Shown here in pieces: positions 47,114-56,661 of a stretch of DNA of 64,000 nucleotides. The stretch covers positions 434,001 through 498,000 of the forward strand of contig CANGBX010000002.1 in the NCBI GenBank assembly GCA_947452455.1, given 5' to 3'. The position numbers were made by a program, and so were the translations under genes. Position 1 is the first letter of the stretch. Every line of letters starts with the position of its first letter. The DNA is from Beijerinckiaceae bacterium. Its GTDB lineage: Bacteria; Pseudomonadota; Alphaproteobacteria; Rhizobiales; Beijerinckiaceae. The notes beneath the pieces are model-generated. The model was not told the DNA's origin. It saw only the letters and a list, made by a program, of their open reading frames with translations, and ran no database searches.

Positions 47114-49813
47114 ATGGCCAACAAAATGCTGATCGATGCCAGCCACCCGGAAGAAACCCGGGTGGTGGTATTACGTGGTAATCGCGTCGAAGAATTCGAT
47201 TTCGAAGCCGCAAACAAGAAACCGCTCCGCGGAAATATCTATCTGGCGAAGGTGACGCGGGTTGAACCCTCGCTCCAAGCCGCTTTCGTGGAATATGGCG
47301 GCAACCGCCATGGCTTTCTCGCCTTCTCGGAAATCCACCCGGATTATTATCAGATCCCGGTCGCCGATCGTCTGGCCCTTCTCGAAGAAGAAGCCCGCCA
47401 GCATCGCGATGAAGATGATGATGACAATCGCCAGCGCCGCCAATCCCGCCGCCGTCGCCCTGACAAGCGCGCCCGCCCGGATGAGAGCATCAGCGAAGCC
47501 GCACCCGATGGCGACCATCATGATGGCCACGCCCATGATGGTGATGTGATCGAGGGTGAGATCGTTGCCCGCGATGACCATGATCATGCCCCGCATGCAG
47601 ACGCCCACGACGCCCCCGCTCAGTCCGATGAGCAGCCGCAAGAGATCCACCACCACGAAATGCTCGCGGTCGATCCCGATGTGACCGTTGAGGGGGATGA
47701 TGACCAGCCCCGCGCTGAAGGCGAAACACAGGCCCGCGAACAGTCCGACGAGGACGAAGACGAGCACGGCGAAGACGACGAAGAGCAGCATGTCGAGCAC
47801 ATTGGCGGCGACGCCATGGAAGAAGTGCCCAACCGCTACCAGCGCCTGCGCCGCCAGTACAAAATCCAGGAAGTCATCAAGCGCCGGCAGGTTCTGCTTG
47901 TGCAGGTTGTGAAGGAAGAGCGCGGCAATAAGGGCGCAGCGCTGACCACCTATCTATCTTTGGCTGGCCGCTATTCGGTGCTCATGCCCAATACCGCACG
48001 CGGTGGCGGCATTTCACGCAAGATCACGGATGCTGCAGACCGCAAGCGCCTCAAGGCCATTGCGGGCGAGCTCGAAGTGCCCGATGGCATGGGCGTCATC
48101 CTGCGCACAGCGGGTGCAGCCCGCACCAAACAGGAAGTGCGCCGCGACTTTGAATATCTGTTGCGCATGTGGGAAACCGTGCGCGAGCTGACGCTGAAAT
48201 CTTCGGCCCCCTGCCTCGTCTATGAGGAAGGTTCGCTGATCAAGCGCGCCATTCGCGATCTCTACAATAAAGACATCGACGATGTGATCGTCTCGGGCGA
48301 AGACGGCTTCCGCGAAGCCAAAGAATTCATGCGCCTGTTGATGCCGAGCCACGCCAAGAATGTGCAATTCTGGCGCGAGCCGCAGGCTCTCTTTGCCAAG
48401 GCCGGTGCGGAAGCACAGCTCGATGCCATGTTCTCCAATGCCGTCACGCTGAAGTCGGGTGGCTATATCGTCATCAACCAGACCGAAGCACTGGTCGCGA
48501 TTGACGTGAACTCAGGTCGCTCGACACGCGAACATAATATCGAAGACACGGCGCTGCGCACCAATCTGGAAGCCGCCGACGAAGTCGCGCGCCAATTGCG
48601 CCTGCGCGATTTGGCGGGCCTGATTGTTGTCGATTTCATCGACATGGAAGAAGGCCGCAACAATCGCGCCGTGGAGCGCCGCATCAAGGATGCGCTGAAG
48701 AACGATCGCGCCCGCATTCAGGTCGGCCGCATCTCGCATTTCGGCCTGCTCGAAATGTCGCGCCAGCGTATCCGCACGGGCGTGCTCGAAGGCTCGACGA
48801 TTGTCTGCCAGCATTGCGCGGGTTCGGGCTCGGTGCGTTCCATCGCCTCCATCGCGCTGCATGTCATGCGCGTGCTGGAAGATGCGCTCGTCAAGAACGC
48901 GATGCACAACATCACTGTGCGCACACGCACAGAAGTGGCTCTCTATATTCTCAACCAGAAGCGCGCCCATCTGCGCGCTTTGGAAGAACGCTTTGCAGTG
49001 CAGATCACGGTGGAAGCCGATGATACGCTGACCGGCACGGCCTATCACGCGATTGAGCGCGGCGAACTCGCCTCCCCGCCGATTTCCTATGAGAAGAAGG
49101 AACTCGTGCGCATCGACTCCATCCCGATGGAAGATGAAGAGATCGAAGACGAGATCGAGGACGAAGAAGACGAAAACGAAGACGGCGAAGAGCGCGCCGA
49201 GGGCGAAGCCCGTGGCGATAGCGAAGAAGGTGAAGGCCGTGGTCGTCGTCGCCGGCGTCGTCGTCGTCGTGGTCGCGGTGGTGATCGCGAACGCGGGATT
49301 TCCGATCCTGATGCGCCCCAGCCCTCCGATGACGGCTTGCATGTCGTAGCCGAAATCGGCGGCGATATTACGCGCCGCCCTGATGATGGCGATGGCGAAG
49401 TCGATACAGCTGAAGCCGAAAGCTTCGATGCTGACGGCAATCCGGTCGAAGGCGATCCGATGCGCCGTCGTCGTCGTTCACGCCGTGGTGGCCGCAACCG
49501 TCGTCGCGATGGTTTTGAACGCCGCGATCACGCCGAGAATGGCGATGCACCGCGTGCAGATATTGCTGCACAAGAGGCGCAAGCTTCCGCACCTGCAGCC
49601 GAAGCACCGGTCACACCCGCTTGGGACTGGGCACCGATTGCTGCCTCTGCCGAAGACAAGCCTGTCGAGACCAAAGCCTCTATGCCTGTCGAGACAGCGC
49701 CAGAGCCCAAGCGTGCTGAAGAGCCTGCACCAGAGCCTCTGCCGGAAGCCCCTGTCGGCCCGAAGCGCTCTGGCTGGTGGAGCCGCGCAAAGCAGAGCTT
49801 TGGTGGAAACTAA
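47114..49813 (+). CDS. rne: ribonuclease E
   Basis: Endonuclease that starts mRNA decay and processes rRNA and tRNA; 899 residues. The S1 domain (NIYLAKVTRVEPSLQAAFVE, GFLAFSEIHPDYYQ) is split by a ~140-residue acidic/His/Arg-rich insert (residues ~97-237), typical of alphaproteobacteria. Catalytic aspartates lie in ALVAIDVNSGR and VVDFIDMEEGRNN; the zinc link is CQHCAGSGSV. The C-terminal third is disordered, with Glu-rich and Arg-rich runs (near 49130-49290 and 49460-49510), the RNA-binding and degradosome scaffold. Confidence 0.96.
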   Translation: MANKMLIDASHPEETRVVVLRGNRVEEFDFEAANKKPLRGNIYLAKVTRVEPSLQAAFVEYGGNRHGFLAFSEIHPDYYQIPVADRLALLEEEARQHRDEDDDDNRQRRQSRRRRPDKRARPDESISEAAPDGDHHDGHAHDGDVIEGEIVARDDHDHAPHADAHDAPAQSDEQPQEIHHHEMLAVDPDVTVEGDDDQPRAEGETQAREQSDEDEDEHGEDDEEQHVEHIGGDAMEEVPNRYQRLRRQYKIQEVIKRRQVLLVQVVKEERGNKGAALTTYLSLAGRYSVLMPNTARGGGISRKITDAADRKRLKAIAGELEVPDGMGVILRTAGAARTKQEVRRDFEYLLRMWETVRELTLKSSAPCLVYEEGSLIKRAIRDLYNKDIDDVIVSGEDGFREAKEFMRLLMPSHAKNVQFWREPQALFAKAGAEAQLDAMFSNAVTLKSGGYIVINQTEALVAIDVNSGRSTREHNIEDTALRTNLEAADEVARQLRLRDLAGLIVVDFIDMEEGRNNRAVERRIKDALKNDRARIQVGRISHFGLLEMSRQRIRTGVLEGSTIVCQHCAGSGSVRSIASIALHVMRVLEDALVKNAMHNITVRTRTEVALYILNQKRAHLRALEERFAVQITVEADDTLTGTAYHAIERGELASPPISYEKKELVRIDSIPMEDEEIEDEIEDEEDENEDGEERAEGEARGDSEEGEGRGRRRRRRRRRGRGGDRERGISDPDAPQPSDDGLHVVAEIGGDITRRPDDGDGEVDTAEAESFDADGNPVEGDPMRRRRRSRRGGRNRRRDGFERRDHAENGDAPRADIAAQEAQASAPAAEAPVTPAWDWAPIAASAEDKPVETKASMPVETAPEPKRAEEPAPEPLPEAPVGPKRSGWWSRAKQSFGGN

Positions 49814-49816
49814 AAG

Positions 49817-49847
49817 AAAAGGCCCGCTTCATGCGGGCCTTTTTTAT
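49817..49847. terminator. rne / aminotransferase bidirectional terminator
   Basis: AAAAGGCCCGC-TTCAT-GCGGGCCTTTTTT just after the rne stop; the convergent aminotransferase gene ends inside it, so it can serve both strands. Confidence 0.92.
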
Positions 49848-51007
49848 TTCAGCCAAGCGGCCATGCGGCGCACGCCTTCGACAATATCGTCTTCGCGCCC
49901 TGCAAAAGAGATGCGCAGCGTTTGTGCACCACGCGCGCGGTCGAAGTCGAGGCCCGGCGTGAGCGCAACTCCCGCTTCATTCAGCAGCCGTTTGCAGAAG
50001 TCGCTTGAATCATTCGTCAGATGCGAAATGTCGCAATAGACATAAAAAGCCCCGTCAATGGGGTGGAAATTTCCAAGTCCGATCTTGGGCAAATGCTCCA
50101 TGAGATAAGCGCGATTGCGCGCATAGGATTGGCGCACCTCTTCCAATTCATCGCGCGCATCAAAGACAGATTGCGCGGCGACTTGGCTGAGATAGGGCAC
50201 CGAAATGGCTAGAGATTGCTGCAAGCGCTCGACGGAGCGCACGAGTTCATCGGGCACCACAAGCCAGCCGATGCGCCAACCTGTCATGCAAAAATATTTC
50301 GAGAAAGAATTGACGACAATCGCAGAAGACGAAAAAGCCAAAGCGGTTTGTGCCGAGGCTTCATAAGTCAGTCCGTGATAAATTTCATCCGAAATGAAAG
50401 ATATGGTGAGCCGGTCACAGGTCTCACACATCGCACGCAAATCTTCCGGCGACATCATTGTGCCTGTCGGATTGGCCGGACTCATCAGCAAGACACCTTG
50501 CAAAGGCGCACGCGCATGTTCGTCTTCAATCATGCTTGCCGTCACGACATGGCGTGTGGAGGCATCGGTTGCCAGCGGCACGCAGATCAGACCGAGAGCC
50601 TCCAATATATTGCGGTAAGCCGGATAGCCGGGCTCGGCGATGGCAACCCGTGCACCCGGATCAAACAGTGCGAGGAAAGACAAAAGAAAACCGGCTGAAG
50701 ACCCGGTCGTCACAACGATGCGAGAGGCAGGCACTTCCACTTTGTAAGTGTCGGCATAAAAGCGCGCGATGCGTTCACGCAAAGCAGGCAAGCCCAAAGC
50801 CTGCGTATAGCCGATACGCCCGCCGTCCAGCGCGGCTTTGGCGGCATCACGCGCGACTTGCGGGGTTGGTGCACCAGGCTCACCCACTTCCATATGGATC
50901 ACAGAGCCGCCGTTGCGCTCACGCTCGGCAGCTGCACTCATCACATCCATGGCAATGAAAGGGGCTATCCTGGAGCGCAGCGATGGGGACATCGGGTGAG
51001 AGGACAT
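49844..51007 (-). CDS. PLP-dependent class I/II aminotransferase
   Basis: About 387 residues from ATG at 51007 (MSSHPMSPSLRSRI); the frame continues 30 codons upstream without family likeness. Fold-type I motifs: TTGSSAGF, MSPANPTGTMM, SDEIYHGLTY and the PLP lysine in NSFSKYFCMTGWRIGW. C-terminal Arg in TLRISFAG binds the substrate carboxylate. Substrate cannot be read; relatives act on aspartate, alanine or aromatic amino acids. Divergent from the M48 gene by 113 bases. Confidence 0.93.
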   Translation of the reverse strand: MSSHPMSPSLRSRIAPFIAMDVMSAAAERERNGGSVIHMEVGEPGAPTPQVARDAAKAALDGGRIGYTQALGLPALRERIARFYADTYKVEVPASRIVVTTGSSAGFLLSFLALFDPGARVAIAEPGYPAYRNILEALGLICVPLATDASTRHVVTASMIEDEHARAPLQGVLLMSPANPTGTMMSPEDLRAMCETCDRLTISFISDEIYHGLTYEASAQTALAFSSSAIVVNSFSKYFCMTGWRIGWLVVPDELVRSVERLQQSLAISVPYLSQVAAQSVFDARDELEEVRQSYARNRAYLMEHLPKIGLGNFHPIDGAFYVYCDISHLTNDSSDFCKRLLNEAGVALTPGLDFDRARGAQTLRISFAGREDDIVEGVRRMAAWLK

Positions 51008-51120
51008 GTCGATTGCGACCAATAGAGGTTTCGCCTCTGCCCCGCTCGCGCCATAATAGACGGGTTGAAGAAGAGGGCTTGAGTTGATTCCGCCCAAGGA
51101 CAGGCAGGACCAGGGACGCC

Positions 51121-52563
51121 ATGCGCGATAGCCAGACCCGATCCGACCGATCAGACGGCAAGAGCCCTAGCAGGCCCACGCGGCTTGCGCCAGTGCGCCG
51201 CGGCTTGGCGATTTTGACGGCTCTGCTCACTGCCACTGCCAGCCTGCCCGCGCATGCGCAGCAAAAAGCCCCCAATATCATCCGCGATGCAGAGATCGAA
51301 CAATTGATGCGCGAATATACTGCGCCGATTTTTCGTGCTGCCAATATCAATGCAGGCGCGACACGCATCTTTCTGATCGGTGACCGCTCGTTCAACGCCT
51401 TTGTTGCCAACGGGCAAAAGATTTTCATCAATGTCGGCGCGTTGATGGAATCCAAGACGCCGAATGAAATCATCGGCGTGCTCGCGCATGAAAGCGGCCA
51501 TATTGCCGGGGGCCATCTCGCGCGCCAGCGACAGGAATTGGCCAAAGCGCAAATCCTGATGGTGGCTGGCATGTTGATGGGTGCTGGCGCGGTTGTCGCG
51601 ACAGCGCGCTCGGGCCCCTATGGCAAAGTCGGTTCTGATGGTGTTGGCACCATGGGGGCACTGCTTGGGCCTGCCGAAATGGTGCGCCGCTCGCTGCTCG
51701 CCTATCAGCGTGGCGAAGAGCAGGCGGCTGATCGGGCCGCTGTGAATTACCTCTCAGCCACAGGCCAATCCGGACAGGGCTTGCTGACGACGATGGAGCG
51801 CTTCCAGAATGATGCGCTGTTCAAAACCTCGCAGATCGATCCCTATACTTTGTCGCATCCACTGCCGAGCGACCGTATTTCGAGCCTGCAGGCGGCTGTC
51901 AAAGCCTCACCCAATTTCAACACGAAAGACCCGGCCGAACGCCAAGCGCGCCATGATTTGATGCGCGCCAAATTATTCGGCTTTGTCGCACCCGCCTCTG
52001 AAGTCGCGCGCCGCTTTGGTCCTGCTGACAATTCGCTGCCCGCCAAATATGCCCGCGCCATTTCGGCCTATCGGGCTGGCAAGCTCGATGTGGCGCTCGC
52101 GCAAACGGATGCGCTGATCGCCGCCCAGCCGGGCAATCCGTATTTTCAAGAGTTCAAAGGCCAAGCTTTGATGGAGAGCGGGCGAACTGCTCAAGCCCTG
52201 CCCTATCTGCGCCGTGCGGCTTCTCTTGCGCCCTCTGCCACGCCAATCAAAGTCCTGCTGGGCCATGCGCTCATCGGCACGGGCAACCCGAATGATGCGA
52301 AAGAGGCGACAAACCTTTTGGCGCAGGTCACCCAGCGCGAAGATGATTATGGCGAGGCTTGGCAATATCTGGCCATGGCCTATGAGCGGCGCGGCGATAC
52401 GCCCAATGCCCAGCTTGCCTCCGCCCAAGCCCTCTTCCTGCAAGGCAATATGATTGCCGCCCGCACCCAAGCCGACCGCGCCCAGAAACAATTTGCCAAG
52501 GGCTCGCCGGGCTGGCTTAAAGCCGACGATATTCTGAACTACCGTCCGCCCAAATTTGACTAG
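51121..52563 (+). CDS. M48 zinc metalloprotease with TPR domain (BepA-like)
   Basis: 480 residues, exported (hydrophobic segment ~28-47, AHAQQ cleavage site). Zinc motif HESGH at 123-127 in LAHESGHIAGGHLARQ; the third ligand Glu is in RGEEQAADRAA. The C-terminal half has TPR-like helices (YARAISAYRAGKLDVALAQ, ALPYLRRAASLAP). Resembles BepA/YfgC, which in E. coli helps outer-membrane protein assembly and degrades failed intermediates. AGGGA precedes ATG. Followed by the DsbA-like gene after 23 bases, so the two form an envelope-quality pair. Confidence 0.93.
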   Translation: MRDSQTRSDRSDGKSPSRPTRLAPVRRGLAILTALLTATASLPAHAQQKAPNIIRDAEIEQLMREYTAPIFRAANINAGATRIFLIGDRSFNAFVANGQKIFINVGALMESKTPNEIIGVLAHESGHIAGGHLARQRQELAKAQILMVAGMLMGAGAVVATARSGPYGKVGSDGVGTMGALLGPAEMVRRSLLAYQRGEEQAADRAAVNYLSATGQSGQGLLTTMERFQNDALFKTSQIDPYTLSHPLPSDRISSLQAAVKASPNFNTKDPAERQARHDLMRAKLFGFVAPASEVARRFGPADNSLPAKYARAISAYRAGKLDVALAQTDALIAAQPGNPYFQEFKGQALMESGRTAQALPYLRRAASLAPSATPIKVLLGHALIGTGNPNDAKEATNLLAQVTQREDDYGEAWQYLAMAYERRGDTPNAQLASAQALFLQGNMIAARTQADRAQKQFAKGSPGWLKADDILNYRPPKFD

Positions 52564-52586
52564 CCGTAACCGGCTCGGAGCAAAAC

Positions 52587-53351
52587 ATGTCTCGTCTCAC
52601 CCGCCTTGCCGCATCCCTCTTTGCGGGCGCACTCGTGCTGAGCCCGGCTTTGGCTCAGGATTTTTCTGGTGCCCAAAAGCAGCAGATCGAGACGATCATC
52701 CGCGACTATCTGCTCACCAATCCGGAAATCCTGCGTGACGCCTATGCGGCGCTGGAATCCAAACAGGCCCGCGCCGAGGCCGAGCAGCGCGCCGGTGCAC
52801 TCAAGACCTATGGCGAGATGCTGACCAACTCGCCCTATCAGGCGGTCGTCGGCAATCCGAAAGGCAAGGTCACGCTGGTCGAATTCTTCGATTACAATTG
52901 CGGCTATTGCAAACAGGCCCTGCCAGACCTCACACGCCTGATGAAAGAAGATGGCGATCTTCGTGTTGTGCTGAAGGATTTTCCTGTTCTGGGGCCGGGC
53001 TCGGTCGAGGCCGCGCAGGTTGCCATTGCTGTCAAAAAGCAGTTTCAGGGCGAGAAATTCTGGGGCTTCCATGTGAAGCTTTTGGGAACCCGCGGACAGG
53101 TAGGCAAGGCTCAGGCGCTAGCCGCCGCCCGCGACAGCGGCGCCGATATGGACCGCCTGACCAAGGATATGGAAGGACCCGAGGTCCAAGCGACCCTACA
53201 AGAAAGCGCCAAACTGGCCGATGCCCTCAACCTGACCGGAACGCCCACCTATGTGGTGGGCGATGAGGTGGTGGTGGGCGCCGTCGGCTATGGACAGATC
53301 AAGGGCCGCCTCGACAATATCCGCAAATGCGGCAAGGCGAGCTGCGGGTAA
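52587..53351 (+). CDS. periplasmic DsbA-family thiol oxidoreductase
   Basis: 254 residues. Signal peptide to ALAQ (residues ~1-24), a helical linker, then a thioredoxin fold with active site CGYC (Cys105, Cys108) in FFDYNCGYCKQALPD and cis-Pro loop TGTPTYVVGD. The pair Gly-Tyr and the N-terminal helices resemble the Com1/ScsC-like branch rather than classic DsbA. Two late cysteines (RKCGKASCG) could form a second disulfide. GGAG precedes ATG. Confidence 0.93.
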   Translation: MSRLTRLAASLFAGALVLSPALAQDFSGAQKQQIETIIRDYLLTNPEILRDAYAALESKQARAEAEQRAGALKTYGEMLTNSPYQAVVGNPKGKVTLVEFFDYNCGYCKQALPDLTRLMKEDGDLRVVLKDFPVLGPGSVEAAQVAIAVKKQFQGEKFWGFHVKLLGTRGQVGKAQALAAARDSGADMDRLTKDMEGPEVQATLQESAKLADALNLTGTPTYVVGDEVVVGAVGYGQIKGRLDNIRKCGKASCG

Positions 53352-53355
53352 AGGC

Positions 53356-53628
53356 TCACAAGTCGAAAAGGTCGGCGTGCGTGCCAGTCGCGGCCAGCTC
53401 TACACGATCACCCTCAATACGGTAGATGAGAAGCCAATCCGGTTCGATGTGAAGGTCACGCCAACCGTTCCAATCACCCCTGAGCGGATGATCGCGGTAC
53501 GAAAGCGGAATGGGCTTGCTGGCTAAGAGCACATCCAAAAGATGCGTCAGTTTGCCAATATCCTTTCCCCGCCGGACAGCGCGCTTCAAATCCTTTTTGA
53601 AACGGCCTGACGCGACGAGGATACGCAT
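53356..53628 (-). CDS. YafQ/RelE-type toxin
   Basis: 90-residue mRNA interferase-like toxin. ATG at 53628 shares one base with the antitoxin stop (TGATG). YafQ features: FKKDLKRAVRRGKDIGKL, HPLRGDWNGWRDLHIEPDW (substrate-binding His/Asp region), LIYR and a terminal TGTHADLF with the catalytic His. YafQ cuts ribosome-bound mRNA. Converges with the DsbA-like gene, five bases apart. Confidence 0.93.
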   Translation of the reverse strand: MRILVASGRFKKDLKRAVRRGKDIGKLTHLLDVLLASKPIPLSYRDHPLRGDWNGWRDLHIEPDWLLIYRIEGDRVELAATGTHADLFDL

Positions 53629-53885
53629 CACACACCAAAGTCTTTCAGCATATCTGCGCTGCTCTTGAACGGCTTACCCTTGCCAGCCTCAAGCTCTTCT
53701 ATAGCCTGACGTGTCTTGGCATTGGGTACTTTCACTTCGAACGGCAAGCGTTGCTCGTCGGCGATGCGCAGCATCAGAAGACGGATCGCGTCAGAAACCG
53801 ACAAGCCCATATCGGCCAAAGCGGCGCTGGCCCGCTCTTTTGTCTTCAGATCAATGCGGGCCCGCACGATTTCAGTTGCAGCCAT
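53628..53885 (-). CDS. DinJ/RelB-type antitoxin
   Basis: 85 residues from ATG at 53885 with GGAGG six bases upstream. N-terminal ribbon-helix-helix (MAATEIVRARIDLKTKERAS, GLSVSDAIRLLMLRIADE) for DNA binding, then a C-terminal toxin-neutralising tail. Cotranscribed with and overlapping the toxin; its promoter carries a palindromic operator for autorepression. Confidence 0.93.
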   Translation of the reverse strand: MAATEIVRARIDLKTKERASAALADMGLSVSDAIRLLMLRIADEQRLPFEVKVPNAKTRQAIEELEAGKGKPFKSSADMLKDFGV

Positions 53886-53907
53886 ATCATCCTCCATTTG
53901 TAGTTTC

Positions 53908-53936
53908 AATGTAGCTACATTCATAAGGTGGGTCAA
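53908..53936 (-). promoter_or_regulatory. toxin-antitoxin promoter with palindromic operator
   Basis: -35 TTGACC (53936-53931), 17-base spacer, -10 TACATT (53913-53908). A perfect 14-bp palindrome AATGTAGCTACATT (53908-53921) covers the -10, the expected site for the ribbon-helix-helix antitoxin. Confidence 0.8.
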
Positions 53937-54081
53937 GGTTTTTCGGCCCCTACGTCCCGAGGATGACCTGCCTAGCCGGCTTTACAACCAAGCCTCAGGC
54001 TTCCATCGGCCCGTTAACCGGTTTAAGAGACTCCCCCTCTAGAGAGGGCTTCAGTTTTTGAGTCCCACCCCGGTCCTCGGC

Positions 54082-54525
54082 ATGAAATCTGTCTATGTCC
54101 TCAACGGCCCGAACCTGAACCTGCTTGGTACGCGGGAGCCCGCGACCTATGGTACGGTGACGCTCGCCGATATCGAGGCGCGCCTCAAGGCGCGTTGCGC
54201 TACGGAAGGACTGACCCTCGACTTTCGTCAAACGAATGTTGAAGGTGAATTGGTCACTTGGCTGCAAGACGCCGGCAAGGCGGGTGCGCCTGTCATTCTG
54301 AATGCCGGCGCCTATACGCATACATCGATCGCTATACATGATGCGATCAGGGGAGCGGGTGTGAAGGTCATCGAAGTGCATCTGTCCAATGTCCATGAAC
54401 GCGAAGATTTTCGGCACCATTCCATGATTTCCGCCGTCGCGGCCGGGGTGATCCTCGGCTTCGGCGCACTTTCCTATGATCTTGCGCTTGATGCGCTGAT
54501 CGCCCAATCCAAAAACAAGAGCTGA
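54082..54525 (+). CDS. aroQ: type II 3-dehydroquinate dehydratase
   Basis: Third step of the shikimate pathway. 147 residues from ATG at 54082; an upstream TTG adds eight unlikely residues. Active site: NGPNLNLLGTREPATYG (Arg and catalytic Tyr), ILNAGAYTHTSIAIHDA, and EVHLSNVHEREDFRHHS. Lies seven bases before accB, the usual arrangement in alphaproteobacteria. Confidence 0.96.
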   Translation: MKSVYVLNGPNLNLLGTREPATYGTVTLADIEARLKARCATEGLTLDFRQTNVEGELVTWLQDAGKAGAPVILNAGAYTHTSIAIHDAIRGAGVKVIEVHLSNVHEREDFRHHSMISAVAAGVILGFGALSYDLALDALIAQSKNKS

Positions 54526-54531
54526 ATTCCC

Positions 54532-55134
54532 ATGAAGAAGCCCGTGAAGAAAACAAAGGCTGTTGCCGCACGCGCCCCCAAGGCGAAAGCGAAGAAGACG
54601 GTCGCAAAACCTGCTGCAAAGAAGACCGTGAAATCCGCCGCCAAGCCTGCTGCCAAGCGCGGTCCGATCTCGGGCGTTGATCCCGCGCTGATCGAAATGG
54701 TCGCTGAAATTGTGTCGCGTCTTGATCTGTCGGAAGTCGAAGTTGAGCGCGAAGGCCTGCGTGTGCGCGTGGCCCGCCAGCTTGGCAATACGCAGACATT
54801 CAGCGTTGCTGCTCCCGCGCATCAAGCGCCAGCCGCCGTTGTCGCGCCTCCACCAGCTGCCGTCGCGGCTGCGCCTGTTGCTGCCCCGGCAGCTGATCAT
54901 TCTGGCGCTGTAAAATCGCCAATGGTCGGCACGGCCTATTTCCGTCCGAGCCCCGATGCCAAGCCCTTCATTGAAGTCGGCTCGAAGGTGAAGGAAGGCC
55001 AGAAGCTTCTCCTCATCGAAGCGATGAAGACATTTAACGAAATCGTCGCGCCGCGTGGTGGCACTGTGACGGCCATTCTGGTTGAAGACGGCCAGCCCGT
55101 TGAATACGGCCAGTCCATGCTGGTTATCGAATAA
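54532..55134 (+). CDS. accB: acetyl-CoA carboxylase biotin carboxyl carrier protein, histone-like N-tail
   Basis: Carries the carboxyl group in fatty-acid synthesis. 200 residues; biotin lysine Lys166 in [11 protein letters not shown], with the BCCP thumb and a Pro/Ala hinge in the middle. Family members begin near [24 protein letters not shown]; here ~42 residues precede it, almost only Lys, Ala, Pro and Thr ([19 protein letters not shown]), like a histone H1 tail. No alternative ATG or GTG with a better site explains it away. Operon with accC. Confidence 0.94.
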   Translation: MKKPVKKTKAVAARAPKAKAKKTVAKPAAKKTVKSAAKPAAKRGPISGVDPALIEMVAEIVSRLDLSEVEVEREGLRVRVARQLGNTQTFSVAAPAHQAPAAVVAPPPAAVAAAPVAAPAADHSGAVKSPMVGTAYFRPSPDAKPFIEVGSKVKEGQKLLLIEAMKTFNEIVAPRGGTVTAILVEDGQPVEYGQSMLVIE

Positions 55135-55160
55135 GGGCAACGGTTTCAGAAAGAACAGAT

Positions 55161-56516
55161 ATGTTCGACAAGATCCTCATTGCCAATCGCGGCGAAATTG
55201 CTCTGCGCATTCTGCGTGCGGCAAAAGAGCTTGGCATCGCGACAGTTGCGGTTCACTCTACAGCTGATGCGGATGCTATGCATGTGAAACTCGCTGACGA
55301 GAGCGTGTGCATTGGCCCACCCGCCGCACGCGACAGCTATCTCAACATTCCAGCCCTGCTCTCGGCTTGCGAAATCACCGGCGCGGATGCCATCCATCCG
55401 GGCTATGGTTTTCTCTCCGAGAACGCGCGCTTTGCGGAAATTCTCGCAGAACACAATATCGGCTTCATCGGACCCAAGGCGGAACATATCCGCATTATGG
55501 GTGACAAGATCGAAGCCAAGCGGACCGCTCTCGCACTCGGCATTCCTTGTGTGCCGGGTTCTGAAGGCGGCATCGACAATGACGAGCAGGCGATACGTGT
55601 CGGCCGCGAAATCGGTTTTCCGGTTCTCGTGAAAGCAGCCGCCGGTGGTGGCGGTCGCGGCATGAAAGTCGCGCGCACAGAAGCTGATCTGCTCAACGCG
55701 CTGCATACAGCCAAGCAGGAAGCCAAAGCGGCTTTCGGGGATGATGCTGTCTATCTCGAAAAATATCTCGAAAAGCCGCGCCACATTGAAATCCAGATTT
55801 TGGGTGACGGCAAAGGCAATGCCATTCACTTGGGTGAACGCGATTGCTCTCTGCAACGCCGCCACCAAAAAGTACTGGAAGAAAGCCCCTCGCCTGCATT
55901 GAACGCTGAACAGCGCGCCGAGATCGGCGAAATCTGTGCGGCTGCCATGCGCAAGCTGCAATATTCGGGCGCCGGCACGATCGAGTTTCTCTATGAAGAC
56001 GGGCGTTTCTATTTCATCGAAATGAACACCCGTATTCAGGTCGAACATCCGGTCACGGAAATGATCACCGGCATCGATCTGGTCAATGAGCAAATCCGCA
56101 TTGCGGCAGGCTCGCCTTTGTCGATCGCCCAAGAAGATGTGCGCTTTGAAGGTGCGGCAATCGAATGCCGCGTCAATGCGGAACATCCAGCGACCTTCCG
56201 TCCCTCACCGGGCAAGATTGCCTATTACCATCCCCCTGGTGGTCTGGGCGTGCGCGTCGATTCTGCCGTTTATCAGGGCTATACGATCCCGCCCAATTAT
56301 GACTCTCTGGTCGGCAAGCTGATCGTACATGGCCGCAACCGCACGGAAGCCCTGATGCGTCTGCGCCGTGCACTCGATGAATTCATCGTCGATGGCATTG
56401 ATACAACGCTGCCACTGTTTCGCACTCTGGTGCGCAATAGCGATGTGCAGAATGGTGAATATGATATTCACTGGCTGGAGAAATTTCTGGCCACAGGCGG
56501 GATGGACGGCGAATAG
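55161..56516 (+). CDS. accC: acetyl-CoA carboxylase biotin carboxylase subunit
   Basis: ATP-dependent carboxylation of BCCP biotin. 451 residues: N-terminal [23 protein letters not shown]-grasp glycine loop [11 protein letters not shown], catalytic [20 protein letters not shown] and C-terminal [12 protein letters not shown]. Follows accB by 26 bases. Confidence 0.97.
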   Translation: MFDKILIANRGEIALRILRAAKELGIATVAVHSTADADAMHVKLADESVCIGPPAARDSYLNIPALLSACEITGADAIHPGYGFLSENARFAEILAEHNIGFIGPKAEHIRIMGDKIEAKRTALALGIPCVPGSEGGIDNDEQAIRVGREIGFPVLVKAAAGGGGRGMKVARTEADLLNALHTAKQEAKAAFGDDAVYLEKYLEKPRHIEIQILGDGKGNAIHLGERDCSLQRRHQKVLEESPSPALNAEQRAEIGEICAAAMRKLQYSGAGTIEFLYEDGRFYFIEMNTRIQVEHPVTEMITGIDLVNEQIRIAAGSPLSIAQEDVRFEGAAIECRVNAEHPATFRPSPGKIAYYHPPGGLGVRVDSAVYQGYTIPPNYDSLVGKLIVHGRNRTEALMRLRRALDEFIVDGIDTTLPLFRTLVRNSDVQNGEYDIHWLEKFLATGGMDGE

Positions 56517-56530
56517 TCTGCCGCTCTCTT

Positions 56531-56616
56531 CCGTCATTGCGAGCAAAGCGAAGCAATCCAGAGGCCTCACGTGTGGCTCTGGATTGCTTTGGAACTAAAG
56601 CTCCGCGCAATGATGG
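56531..56616. repeat. dispersed palindromic repeat, copy D
   Basis: Between accC and aat. Left arm CCGTCATTGCGAGCAAAGCG then AAGCAATCCAGAG; right arm CTCTGGATTGCTTTGG ... GCGCAATGATGG. The right end is the most diverged of the four copies. Confidence 0.85.
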
Positions 56617-56661
56617 ACACGGGGCTTGACTGGATAAGCCCTTCCATCCCACTTTTCCCCC

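Noticed and set aside
46576-47181. 201-codon plus-strand frame before rne
   Set aside because: Pro/Arg/Ser-rich random-looking sequence that runs into rne out of frame.
47171-47800. 209-codon hydrophobic minus-strand frame
   Set aside because: Mirror of the acidic insert in rne: GAN/GAC codons read as Val/Ile/Phe on the other strand.
53995-55140. 381-codon minus-strand frame over aroQ and accB
   Set aside because: Shadow of two convincing genes; composition follows the Lys/Ala-rich AccB tail in reverse.
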